Positions 1-7,503 of a DNA stretch of 28,306 nt are shown one piece after another (within the stretch, counting starts at the first letter, position 1; each line of letters begins with the position of its first letter). The DNA comes from a virus. The stretch is from IMG/VR virus record IMGVR_UViG_3300025151_000218, positions 1 to 28,306 of that record; one strand, given 5' to 3'. A program made the translations under genes and the position numbers. The notes under the pieces were generated by a model. That model saw only the letters and a program-made list of their open reading frames with translations, was not told the origin of the DNA and ran no database searches.

Positions 1-72
1 TTTGGTAAATACTATCAGTTCAAACGTGCTTTCACATACAGTGAAAGACTTATGCGGATAACAACCGCGTAG
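1..72 (+). CDS. C-terminal fragment of an upstream gene (partial)
   Basis: Frame 1 is open from the window edge to a TAG at 70-72 and reads 23 residues ending in RLMRITTA. The gene starts outside the window and I do not recognise the product. Frame 2 is also open for 19 codons to a TAA at 56-58, so the choice of frame 1 is not certain. It rests on the longer frame and on the stop lying directly before a structured leader and the next gene. Same strand as the fibre block, so probably another virion gene. Confidence 0.4.
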   Translation, partial: FGKYYQFKRAFTYSERLMRITTA

Positions 73-106
73 CCAGGAGAACTGGCATTGGACTCCTATA
101 AAGGAG
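72..106 (+). promoter_or_regulatory. Structured leader that can mask the ribosome binding site of the next gene
   Basis: Two small hairpins lie between the stop at 70-72 and the ATG at 114. The first is GCCAG (72-76) paired with CTGGC (82-86). The second is CTCCT (93-97), loop ATAA, AGGAG (102-106), and the AGGAG arm is the Shine-Dalgarno of the gene at 114. A second AGGAG at 75-79 could pair with the same CTCCT, so two mutually exclusive folds are possible. The pairing is read directly from sequence; any regulatory use is inference. Confidence 0.4.
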
Positions 107-113
107 AAAACAA

Positions 114-551
114 ATGGGAAGACCTATCAAAAAAAGTAAAATGGCTGGAAGTGCCTCAGGTGTAGCAGGTAACATTGCAGTTACGGCTTACAGAGCATCT
201 GGTGGTTCAAAAGTTGACTCTACAACGGCTTATATCATAAGTCAAAGAGGATCTAAATTATTCAAGATTTCTTTGGAAGATTCAACTTCTGGCGTTTACT
301 GTTTAAAAGCAGTAGCACCAGGTTCATTATCAGCGTCTCCACCAAACGGATCTGCAGGTGAATTCTGTGTACAGATGATTCTAAATGACTCAACTGTTGC
401 ATACGTAGAGAAATTCTACAACAACACAGTACACTATGTTGATGCCGCAGGAAACACAGGTGTTACAAAATACACACTTGGAACTGAGACAACTGACGAA
501 GGACAAGCAGGCGCAGGAATTGGTAACATCGACGTTATCACAGACCAGTAA
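114..551 (+). CDS. Small conserved marine myovirus protein, probably virion-associated
   Basis: 145 aa. The start ATG has a strong Shine-Dalgarno (AAGGAG at 101-106). The N-terminus MGRPIKKSK is basic, and the rest is Gly/Ser/Thr/Ala-rich and beta-prone, with no membrane segment or signal peptide. The MGRP start followed by a Gly-rich beta domain resembles small proteins I associate with marine T4-like phages near structural genes; their function is not established. The gene sits first before the fibre block and is closed by its own terminator at 573-600, so it may be expressed separately and at high level. A minor capsid or tail decoration role is inference from context only. Confidence 0.6.
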   Translation: MGRPIKKSKMAGSASGVAGNIAVTAYRASGGSKVDSTTAYIISQRGSKLFKISLEDSTSGVYCLKAVAPGSLSASPPNGSAGEFCVQMILNDSTVAYVEKFYNNTVHYVDAAGNTGVTKYTLGTETTDEGQAGAGIGNIDVITDQ

Positions 552-572
552 TAGGGAACACGTGCTTATAAG

Positions 573-600
573 AGGGGGGAGTTTCGGCTTCCCCCTTTTT
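573..600 (+). terminator. Rho-independent terminator
   Basis: GGGGG (575-579) plus A580 pairs with T590 plus CCCCC (591-595), followed by TTTTT (596-600). It lies 22 bases after the stop of the gene at 114 and immediately before the late-promoter octamer at 604-611, so it separates two transcription units. Confidence 0.85.
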
Positions 601-603
601 CTA

Positions 604-611
604 TATAAATA
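604..611 (+). promoter_or_regulatory. T4-style late promoter TATAAATA
   Basis: Perfect match to the T4 late-promoter octamer. Its last base is 8 nt before the ATG at 619, and no Shine-Dalgarno lies between. By T4 spacing the transcript would start about at the ATG. Confidence 0.7.
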
Positions 612-618
612 ACAACAA

Positions 619-1845
619 ATGGCTAAAACTCTACGTACATCAGGTGATTACACCATAAAAGCAGGCGACGGGTACAACTCGGGATCTGGAGCAAACACAA
701 TCAATCTTGACAGTTTGAATGTAAGCGTAACTGGTAACCTCACAGTAGGCGGATCAACTTCGACCATAAGCACTACAAACACAACAGTAGAAGACAACAT
801 ATTAGAATTAAACACAGGCGCAACAGCAAACAGTAACAATGCTGGAATAATAATAGAGCGAGGATCAACAGGCGACAACGCCGCAATCATCTGGAAAGAG
901 GACACAGATACTTTTATATTAGGTACAACAACAGCAACGGCGGCAGACAAATCAAGTTCATTATCGGTTACCGCAGGGGCGTTACAGACTGGGGCCTTGA
1001 CAGCAACAACAGGAACGTTCAGTGGCGCTGTCACAAGTGCAGGTTCAACAGTAACAGGAAACTTCACTGCAGGCTCAGTAACAACAAACGAGATCGAAGG
1101 CAATGGTTCAAACGCGGCTATCACAGTAGCGTCATCAGGCACAGGAGATATAACTTTAGACGCTGGTGGAGATATAATACTAGACGCAGACAACGCCGAC
1201 ATAAAATTACAAGACGGTGGTGTAGAATTTGGTAGAATAAGCAGAGTAACTTCAGACCTAGTCATTAAAAGCATGGGCGACAACAATGATATATTGTTCA
1301 AAGGAGTAGATGACTCGGCCACAATCACAGCATTAACACTTGACATGAGTGCGGCAGGTGCCGCAACTTTCAATGACATGGTCACCATTGGTGGATCATT
1401 CAAAAAAGCAATACACACATTCACAGGCGATGACGCAATCACAGAAGTAGAACACGCAGGAAGAACACTATTACTAGGAGAAGTAGGTGGTAATGCCAAT
1501 GTTGTTCTAACACTTCCAGATGCGACAGGTTCAGGAAACATCTATCATTTCATAGTAAGCGTTGCAATGGGAGGATCAACAACGTACAAAATTCAAGTTC
1601 CAGATGCTGATAACACGATAACAGGACAGATCATGTACCTCGACGAAGACGGCACAGCAGTTACATCGTTTCCAACTGTGGCGGCATCGGACACAATTAC
1701 ATTGAACAGTGGCACACAAGGTGGACTAGTTGGTGACACACTAACACTTATCGACATTGCCGCAGACAAATACGCAGTGTCAGGTAATATGAGAGTGGCG
1801 GCGGGTGCCAATCCATCAACACCATTTACTGCCGCGGTAAGTTAA
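619..1845 (+). CDS. Repeat-rich tail fibre-like structural protein
   Basis: 408 aa, rich in Thr/Ser/Gly/Ala and beta-prone, with no signal peptide, typical of trimeric fibre shafts in marine myoviruses. Around residues 38-105 it carries a module with the order NLTVGGS, VEDNILEL, IIERG and IIWKEDTD. The same module recurs in the proteins starting at 3322 and 7504. Around residue 160 there is one copy of the SNA-x-I-T-x4-SGTGDI-x-L repeat that is shared along the fibre block. The C-terminal 130 residues look like a separate beta domain. The start is fixed by the late-promoter octamer at 604-611; no Shine-Dalgarno is visible. The role in adsorption is inferred from family style and neighbours. 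Confidence 0.75.
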   Translation: MAKTLRTSGDYTIKAGDGYNSGSGANTINLDSLNVSVTGNLTVGGSTSTISTTNTTVEDNILELNTGATANSNNAGIIIERGSTGDNAAIIWKEDTDTFILGTTTATAADKSSSLSVTAGALQTGALTATTGTFSGAVTSAGSTVTGNFTAGSVTTNEIEGNGSNAAITVASSGTGDITLDAGGDIILDADNADIKLQDGGVEFGRISRVTSDLVIKSMGDNNDILFKGVDDSATITALTLDMSAAGAATFNDMVTIGGSFKKAIHTFTGDDAITEVEHAGRTLLLGEVGGNANVVLTLPDATGSGNIYHFIVSVAMGGSTTYKIQVPDADNTITGQIMYLDEDGTAVTSFPTVAASDTITLNSGTQGGLVGDTLTLIDIAADKYAVSGNMRVAAGANPSTPFTAAVS

Positions 1846-1848
1846 TAG

Positions 1849-2292
1849 ATGAGATACAAGGAAATTGACATCAACATAAAAGCAATTCCTGATAAGGAAG
1901 ACGAAGCATTGTTAAATCAATTGATGGGTGCTAAAGGTGTATCAGTGTCAGACGCTGATGATAAAACAGAACCTTCAACAGACAATAGCGATAACCCAGG
2001 TAAGGTTGCGTCAGATGATCCGAACACAGTAGCAACAGTTTTCCCACCACAACAAGAATTAGAAATGAAGAAGAAAGAAGCGGGTAAAGACATTGCCCAA
2101 TTTGATAATATCGTACAAGATGCAGATGACAAAGCACCGGATCAAGAAGCGAGAGTTGACGAACCTTTGGTAAAGCAACCTGAACTTACTGGTGGAGATC
2201 AACCAGGTGTACCTGCTGAAATGAAGAAGAAACAACCAAAGACAGAAAGTGAATTCATTCAAAGACTAAAAACATTATCTGGCCAAAACTAA
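1849..2292 (+). CDS. Acidic, probably disordered protein of unknown function
   Basis: 147 aa, rich in Asp, Glu, Lys, Pro and Gln; most of it looks disordered. It starts 3 bases after the previous stop with no Shine-Dalgarno, so translation is probably coupled to the fibre gene upstream. A short motif recurs inside it: ELEMKKK near residue 72 and PAEMKKK near residue 125. It ends with EFIQRLKTLSG, which resembles the ELNRITKLAG and ELDRIKTLA motifs in the protein at 25491 and ILKLAGI in the one at 23019. I do not recognise a family. A scaffold, fibre-assembly or internal virion role is possible but not shown. Confidence 0.65.
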   Translation: MRYKEIDINIKAIPDKEDEALLNQLMGAKGVSVSDADDKTEPSTDNSDNPGKVASDDPNTVATVFPPQQELEMKKKEAGKDIAQFDNIVQDADDKAPDQEARVDEPLVKQPELTGGDQPGVPAEMKKKQPKTESEFIQRLKTLSGQN

Positions 2293-2301
2293 GGAGCGTA
2301 C

Positions 2302-3243
2302 ATGGCATTCAGGAAACTAGTAGGGTCCTACAAAGATTACAACTTATCAACACACATCTTGGAAGACGGTTATCTAGCAGTAGATGTAGATACAGGTAGT
2401 TTAAGATTAGGTGATGGAACAACAGCCGGCGGTATTTCTGTTGGTGGAGGTGGTGGAGGTGGCTCCGCATCTGGATTAAAATTTGGAGACACTACATCAT
2501 CAACTATTTCAATTGCCGATGGTGCCACGTTAAATCTTGTTGGTACAGGCGGTGTTACTGCAACAGTCAGTGGCGACACTTTGACCATTGATGGTTCAGG
2601 TGTTTCGGGAGGTGGCGGAGGTGCCAGCAGTCTTGGAGATTTGACTGCTGTTGGATCAACTTTAACTGCACCGAGCAATGCTGACCTTACTCTCGTGTCC
2701 AGCAATGGAAATGTTGTAATTGAAGGAATCAGAATAGCAGGAACCACAATATCAACTGAAGATTCAAGTCCAGGTATCGAAATATCAGGTAATCTTATAC
2801 CTAGTCAGGACGGAGTATTCCAACTTGGATCCTCAACACGTAGATGGCAGACAGCATATCTATCAGCAGAAACAATTGATCTAGGTGGAGCAACCATATC
2901 ATCAGATGGAACAGGTACAATCGAAATTGCGGCAACAGGTGCTACACTGCCTGAAGGATCTAAAGTAAAATCAGGTGTTACAACGCAAAATATACAGTTG
3001 CAAGGAAAAACTTCTGCAACAGCAAACAGACCTATACAGTTAGTAAAAGTATTTGTAAGTGACGGCACTACCACATTCACAGACGCAGAACTTTTGGCCA
3101 AAGAAGGCGATCTGGAGTTGGAATTCAACGGCACAATCGAAGAAATTCCTGTTTATACAGAAGCACAACAAACATTTACATTATCAAACGGTACTTCTCT
3201 ACAATCACAATACAGCACTAGAAACACGCTGTTTCAATTTTAA
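2302..3243 (+). CDS. Tail fibre or adhesin-like protein with a Gly-rich linker
   Basis: 313 aa, with a good Shine-Dalgarno (AAGGAG) just before the ATG. The N-terminal 45 residues (DYNLSTHILEDGYLAVDV, then LRLGDGTTAGG) have the head-binding pattern GEL/YLAVD-x-G-x-L-x-LGDGTT seen at the start of many phage receptor-binding proteins. A run of Gly/Ser follows at about residues 49-60 and another near 100-106, acting as flexible linkers. One SNADLTL repeat is near residue 131. LIPSQDGVFQLGSSTRRWQTAYLS (about 166-189) is the LGS-x3-RW pattern common in phage fibre tips. The residues after 215 form a distinct C-terminal domain. It belongs to the late fibre block. Confidence 0.75.
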   Translation: MAFRKLVGSYKDYNLSTHILEDGYLAVDVDTGSLRLGDGTTAGGISVGGGGGGGSASGLKFGDTTSSTISIADGATLNLVGTGGVTATVSGDTLTIDGSGVSGGGGGASSLGDLTAVGSTLTAPSNADLTLVSSNGNVVIEGIRIAGTTISTEDSSPGIEISGNLIPSQDGVFQLGSSTRRWQTAYLSAETIDLGGATISSDGTGTIEIAATGATLPEGSKVKSGVTTQNIQLQGKTSATANRPIQLVKVFVSDGTTTFTDAELLAKEGDLELEFNGTIEEIPVYTEAQQTFTLSNGTSLQSQYSTRNTLFQF

Positions 3244-3249
3244 TCTTAC

Positions 3250-3257
3250 GATAAATA
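3250..3257 (+). promoter_or_regulatory. T4-style late promoter GATAAATA
   Basis: 7 of 8 match to the late octamer, just after the stop at 3243 and 65 bases before the fibre gene at 3322. Confidence 0.5.
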
Positions 3258-3274
3258 TCTACAATATAAAGGAA

Positions 3275-3349
3275 ATGAATGCATTCCGTGAGTTCAAGAA
3301 GGCGGAGCACAGAATTGAGTTATGGCTGATAAAACACCGGTACGAGTAG
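3275..3349 (+). CDS. Possible 24-residue leader peptide overlapping the next fibre start
   Basis: A short frame with a good Shine-Dalgarno (AAAGGA) begins MNAFREFKKAEHRIELW and ends at TAG 3347-3349, 27 bases inside the fibre gene that starts at 3322 in another frame. The fibre ATG itself has only a weak ribosome site, so translating this peptide could bring ribosomes to it. It may equally be chance. Confidence 0.25.
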   Translation: MNAFREFKKAEHRIELWLIKHRYE

Positions 3350-5259
3350 TCTTTAATGCATCTAATGTAGCCACGGGGATGGCAGAATTCCAATCGGGGG
3401 AAACGGTACCAGTAGCAAATGGTGGTACAGGCCTTTCATCAATTGGTTCAGCAGGACAGGTTTTAAAAGTAAATGCGGCAGGATCTGGTTTAGAATTTGG
3501 CGCTGAGGGTGACATCTCAATTACAAACTTGGTAGCACCAACTAACGCAGATTTAACATTCACAACATCAGGCACAGGAAACATTGTTCTTGATGCAGTC
3601 ACAGTAAGGGGCACAACTTTTAGTGCCGCTGACTCAACTAAAATTACAATAGCAGAAGCACTTGATGTAACAGGTGCTTTGACATTTTCAGGACTTACAC
3701 TTCCAACATCAGATGGAACAGTAGGGCAATTTTTAAAAACAGATGGATCAGGCACATTATCATTTGCAAGTGTTTCGGTAGGTGATTTAGATATAGTTGG
3801 ATCATCGATAGCCTCGCCAAGCAACGCAGATTTGACTTTGGACCCAAGCGGTTCAGGTAGCATTAAATTGAACGCCGCGACCGATGTAACAGGTACATTA
3901 ACAGCAACATCTTTAAACATTGCCAGCGATGGTGCGACAGTGACAGGCATCAAAGATGAAGATAACATGGCGTCCGATAGTGCAACAAAATTGGCAACAC
4001 AGCAATCTATAAAAGCATTTGTTGAAAGTGGCACACATACATTAACAAATAAAACTTTAACGAATCCAACAATCAATGCATTCACTGGCACAGGCAATGG
4101 CAGTATAACAGGAACTTTAAGTATTGCAAACACAACTACAGACGATTCGTTATTGCTTACAAGCACAGAAGATTCAAACAGTGGGGCACCAGTTTTAACT
4201 TTAAAGAGAAACAGTTCAAGTCCGGCGGATGCCGACTACCTGGGTAGGATCAAATTCAAAGGTGAGAATGATGCAGATCAGGAAGTTCAGTACGGATCTA
4301 TATCAGGAAAAATACTAGATGCTTCGGATGGTACAGAAGATGGTGCGATAGAATTCAATGTAAAGAAAGCAGGCTCAAATAATATCGCAGTAAGAATTAA
4401 TAGTGACACAGTAAAATTATTGAACAATACTGATTTAGAAGTGCATGGATTAACTTATCCAACTTCTGATGGTTCCGCAGGTCAATTCATGACCACAGAT
4501 GGATCGGGTAATTTATCCTTTGCAAGTGTATCGGTTGGTGACTTTACTTTCACAGGCTCAACAATGAGCTCACCATCAAATGCAGATATTACTTTAGACC
4601 CAAGTGGATCTGGTGACATTCAATTGAAAGCAAACACAGTCATAACAGGAAATTTGACGGTATCAGGTACGCAGACTACACTTGAAACAACAACATTAGT
4701 TGTTGAAGATCCGTTGTTAGAAATGGCGAAAAATAATTCAGGTGGTATAGCAAATACCATGGACCAAGGATTATTTTTCAACAGAGGATCATTGGCCAAT
4801 GTTTCATTCCTGTGGGATGAATCCGCTGATGAATTTGCTTTTGCCGTTACTTCAGGAGAGGACGGAACTACTACAGGAAATGTAACAATTGACTCTTATG
4901 CGAACTTAAGAGTAGGCACAGTTAGTACAACAGGAAACGTTGTGCTTGGCGAAGATGCCGTGGTTGTATTCGAAGGTGCAAGTGATAATACTAACGAGAC
5001 AACTTTAACAGTAGTTGATCCAACAGCAGATAGAACAATTAGTTTACCAAATAAATCAGGTACTCTTGCCATGGATACGGATTTAAATTTCCCTGCATCA
5101 ACACTAGCGGCACACCCAGCCGCATCTGGAGACGCTGATTTAGGCTCTAATTTAACTGCCGCAGTACTTGATGCTTTTGGCATACCAGTTGATAACATAT
5201 ACGACATGGTTGAGCCAAGGGGATCCACATCAACCGTCGATTTAGGGGCGTTTAGTTAA
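3322..5259 (+). CDS. Long repeat-rich tail fibre-like protein
   Basis: 645 aa. Start at ATG 3322 (MADKTPVRVVFNASN). The N-terminus has the VPVANGGTGLSS segment found in many phage fibres. Three copies of the motif [PS/T]NAD-L/I-T-x3-SG-S/T-G-x-I-x-L follow, with tails of the type DVTGALT. Two nearly identical stretches of the pattern LTYPTSDGSAGQFMTTDGSG then NLSFASVSVGDF occur near residues 128-155 and 382-410. The VEDPLLEM ... FFNRG ... FLWDESADEFAF module lies near 460-505, matching the proteins at 619 and 7504. The C-terminus ends in a short domain after TISLPNKSGTLA. No catalytic motif is seen. The start has a weak ribosome site, and the octamer at 3250-3257 is the likely promoter. Confidence 0.78.
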   Translation: MADKTPVRVVFNASNVATGMAEFQSGETVPVANGGTGLSSIGSAGQVLKVNAAGSGLEFGAEGDISITNLVAPTNADLTFTTSGTGNIVLDAVTVRGTTFSAADSTKITIAEALDVTGALTFSGLTLPTSDGTVGQFLKTDGSGTLSFASVSVGDLDIVGSSIASPSNADLTLDPSGSGSIKLNAATDVTGTLTATSLNIASDGATVTGIKDEDNMASDSATKLATQQSIKAFVESGTHTLTNKTLTNPTINAFTGTGNGSITGTLSIANTTTDDSLLLTSTEDSNSGAPVLTLKRNSSSPADADYLGRIKFKGENDADQEVQYGSISGKILDASDGTEDGAIEFNVKKAGSNNIAVRINSDTVKLLNNTDLEVHGLTYPTSDGSAGQFMTTDGSGNLSFASVSVGDFTFTGSTMSSPSNADITLDPSGSGDIQLKANTVITGNLTVSGTQTTLETTTLVVEDPLLEMAKNNSGGIANTMDQGLFFNRGSLANVSFLWDESADEFAFAVTSGEDGTTTGNVTIDSYANLRVGTVSTTGNVVLGEDAVVVFEGASDNTNETTLTVVDPTADRTISLPNKSGTLAMDTDLNFPASTLAAHPAASGDADLGSNLTAAVLDAFGIPVDNIYDMVEPRGSTSTVDLGAFS

Positions 5260-5271
5260 TATGTTCATAAC

Positions 5272-5279
5272 AATAAATA
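5272..5279 (+). promoter_or_regulatory. T4-style late promoter AATAAATA
   Basis: 7 of 8 match. It lies 29 bases before ATG 5308, leaving a leader that contains AAGGA and AGGA Shine-Dalgarno candidates. Confidence 0.55.
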
Positions 5280-5307
5280 TAAGCAATAAGGAAAATAGGA
5301 ATTAAAA

Positions 5308-7446
5308 ATGCCAACAGCACTGCAATTTAGACGGGGAACGACATCACAAAACAACTCATTTACAGGAGTTGTGGGTGAACTTACTGTCGACACAGATCTA
5401 GATACAATCGTAGTACATGATGGCTCAACAGCAGGTGGTTTTCAAATTACCCAAAATAATGCTGTACAAACTTTAACAAATAAAACACTTACAAATCCAA
5501 CAATTAATGGTGGTACATTCAGTGGTACATTCACTGGTACAATATCACCCGGACAGGTTACAACCAATTCAATTATATCTAATGGTTCGAATGCAGATAT
5601 CAGCATCCAACCTAGCGGCACAGGTGATATACTATTAAGTGCATTAAGAGTAAATGGAACAACATTAGACAGTTCAGACTCAACGAAAATCACAATAGCA
5701 GAAAATGTTGATGTTACAGGAACTTTAAGCGTAGAAGGAGCATTGAGTTCATCTACAAGTTTAGCATTAGCCTCAGGAGCAACAGTAACAGGTATTGCCG
5801 ACGAAGACAACATGTCAAGCAACAGTAACACATTGTTAGCAACACAGCAGTCAATCAAAGCGTATGTAGATGCACAACTAACAGCAGAAGATCTTGACTT
5901 CCAAGCAGACTCAGGTGGTGCATTAGCAATCGATCTAGACAGCGAAACAATGACATTTACTGGTGGCACAGGTATTGACACATCAGGATCAGGCAACACA
6001 ATTACATTCGCGATAGACTCTACCGTTGCCACACTCACAGGGTCACAAACACTTACGAACAAAGTGTTAACATCACCAACGATTGCTACACCTACAATAA
6101 CCGGCAATGCTACAATTGGAGAGATTACAACAAATAAAATTACATCAAATGGATCAAACGCAGAATTATCACTACAAGCAAGTGGTACAGGAGATGTCTT
6201 AATCAGTGCATTAAGAGTAAATGGAACAACATTAGATTCAGCGGATTCAACAAAGATTACAATAGCAGAGGCACTAGATGTAACAGGTGCTTTGGTTTAC
6301 AATGGCTTTACAATGCCGACTACAGACGGTTCAGATGGACAAGCAATCGTTACAGACGGTTCTAAAACTTTAAGTTTTGCAACAGTAAGCACAGAATCTA
6401 ACGCTTCAGATGACACAACTGCAACTGCTGTTACACAATTACAAATCAGCAACAGTGCAAAAACTATTGACTCATTTGTATCTAGTTTCCAAGACAGTGC
6501 ATTATACTATTGTGTATCAAAAGATTACAATACAGATACAGTAAACATTCAGAAAGTTTCATTATGCCACAACGACAGCGATGCATTTGTATCGGCAGTT
6601 GGTGCGAAATCAGGTACCAACACAGCAGGCACAGACATGACGGCATTCACAGCGGCACTAACAAATGGTATCGTACAATTGAAAGCACAGACTCCAAATG
6701 CGGCGGGAGGTGCAATATCTTTCCTACAGTTTGGGTTAGGAGATAACACATCTGCAGGCACATCAGGCAACGTGATTATCACACAGAATACAGATGTTGA
6801 TTCAGCATCAGAATCACTTGTTAGTTTTGCTCATTCAACTTTTAGAGGTGCAAAATTGTTTATATCAATTAACAACAATGCTAAAACTGAAGTTGGAAAC
6901 ATGGAAGCACTTGTTGTGCATGATGGCAGTGATGCATATATTTTACCATACAATGGAATGCAATCAGGAGACAATCCACTGCTAACATTAACAGCGGCAA
7001 TTGACGGAAGTAACGTTGTTGTCTCAGCGGCAGGTGGTGAACCAAACTTGAGGGTTACTGTTTCTGCAATTATGTTGAAAGACACAATGACAGCAACAGG
7101 TACACAATTTGATAACATCCTTGCTATTGCTCCGGTGACAGTTTCTTCAACTGCAACTGAAATAGACGCAATGCCGGCCGATGCTAACAACGGAGCAGTG
7201 TATTACTGTGTTAGTAAAAATACTGCTGAAGGTTCTTATGCCGTGCATGAAGTTTTCCTAGCACTTGGGCCAGGAGATGCAACTGTGGCAAGTGGACCGT
7301 ATGTTAGTACAAAAGGTACACACCAACTAGATTTTACTGCTGAATACAAAAGCACAGGAAAAAACACAGGTGCTTTGAAGGCATCTTCTACTTCTGGTGC
7401 ATCAACTACTGTAAGTTCGTATAGAATAAACGCATTAGCGAAATAG
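5308..7446 (+). CDS. Large tail fibre / receptor-binding protein with Mtd-like N-terminus
   Basis: 712 aa. The N-terminal 45 residues (LQFRRGTTSQN, then GELTVDTDLDTIVVHDG) follow the pattern of the N-terminal domain of Bordetella phage major tropism determinant and similar fibres: RRGT, then GEL-x-VDTD-x2-T-x-VVHDG. A shaft of repeated modules follows: TNKTLTNPTIN twice, SNAD/E-I/L-S twice with the same RVNGTTLDS tail, and DEDNMSSN-x-LLATQQSIKAYVD once. The C-terminal 330 residues hold two related halves. Each has an [AV]YYCVSK segment (near residues 394 and 631) and an Ala/Ser/Thr-rich beta domain, which suggests a duplicated tip domain. No reverse transcriptase or template repeat is nearby, so this is not a visible diversity-generating target. 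Confidence 0.8.
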   Translation: MPTALQFRRGTTSQNNSFTGVVGELTVDTDLDTIVVHDGSTAGGFQITQNNAVQTLTNKTLTNPTINGGTFSGTFTGTISPGQVTTNSIISNGSNADISIQPSGTGDILLSALRVNGTTLDSSDSTKITIAENVDVTGTLSVEGALSSSTSLALASGATVTGIADEDNMSSNSNTLLATQQSIKAYVDAQLTAEDLDFQADSGGALAIDLDSETMTFTGGTGIDTSGSGNTITFAIDSTVATLTGSQTLTNKVLTSPTIATPTITGNATIGEITTNKITSNGSNAELSLQASGTGDVLISALRVNGTTLDSADSTKITIAEALDVTGALVYNGFTMPTTDGSDGQAIVTDGSKTLSFATVSTESNASDDTTATAVTQLQISNSAKTIDSFVSSFQDSALYYCVSKDYNTDTVNIQKVSLCHNDSDAFVSAVGAKSGTNTAGTDMTAFTAALTNGIVQLKAQTPNAAGGAISFLQFGLGDNTSAGTSGNVIITQNTDVDSASESLVSFAHSTFRGAKLFISINNNAKTEVGNMEALVVHDGSDAYILPYNGMQSGDNPLLTLTAAIDGSNVVVSAAGGEPNLRVTVSAIMLKDTMTATGTQFDNILAIAPVTVSSTATEIDAMPADANNGAVYYCVSKNTAEGSYAVHEVFLALGPGDATVASGPYVSTKGTHQLDFTAEYKSTGKNTGALKASSTSGASTTVSSYRINALAK
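5638..5669 (+). repeat. 32-bp direct repeat, copy 1 (inside fibre gene)
   Basis: Identical over 32 bases to 6205-6236. It encodes the ALRVNGTTLD part of a repeated shaft module; sequence on both sides is similar but diverged. Confidence 0.85.
6205..6236 (+). repeat. 32-bp direct repeat, copy 2 (inside fibre gene)
   Basis: Identical over 32 bases to 5638-5669, 567 bases upstream and in the same frame. Recombination between the copies would remove 189 codons without a frameshift. Confidence 0.85.
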
Positions 7447-7457
7447 CATCAAATCAT

Positions 7458-7465
7458 TATAAATA
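7458..7465 (+). promoter_or_regulatory. T4-style late promoter TATAAATA
   Basis: Perfect octamer 12 bases after the preceding stop. The leader to ATG 7504 contains GGGAG as Shine-Dalgarno. Confidence 0.7.
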
Positions 7466-7503
7466 CAGTACATTAACAACAATCATGCGGGAGATATGGA
7501 ACC

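Noticed and set aside
648-1541. 297-codon open frame on the minus strand opposite the fibre gene, and similar ones at 3294-4166, 5442-6107 and 17033-17635
   Set aside because: They mirror the third-base pattern of Thr/Ser/Ala-rich genes on the plus strand, have no ribosome site or promoter octamer, and their composition (Val/Ser/Pro-rich) is that of an antisense shadow.
3059-3349. 96-codon frame starting inside the end of the 2302 fibre gene
   Set aside because: Only its last 25 codons lie outside known coding DNA and have a ribosome site; the longer version overlaps a clear fibre C-terminus.
5308-7446. Diversity-generating retroelement target, suggested by the Mtd-like N-terminus
   Set aside because: No reverse transcriptase, no template repeat and no C-type lectin-like variable region were seen in the window.
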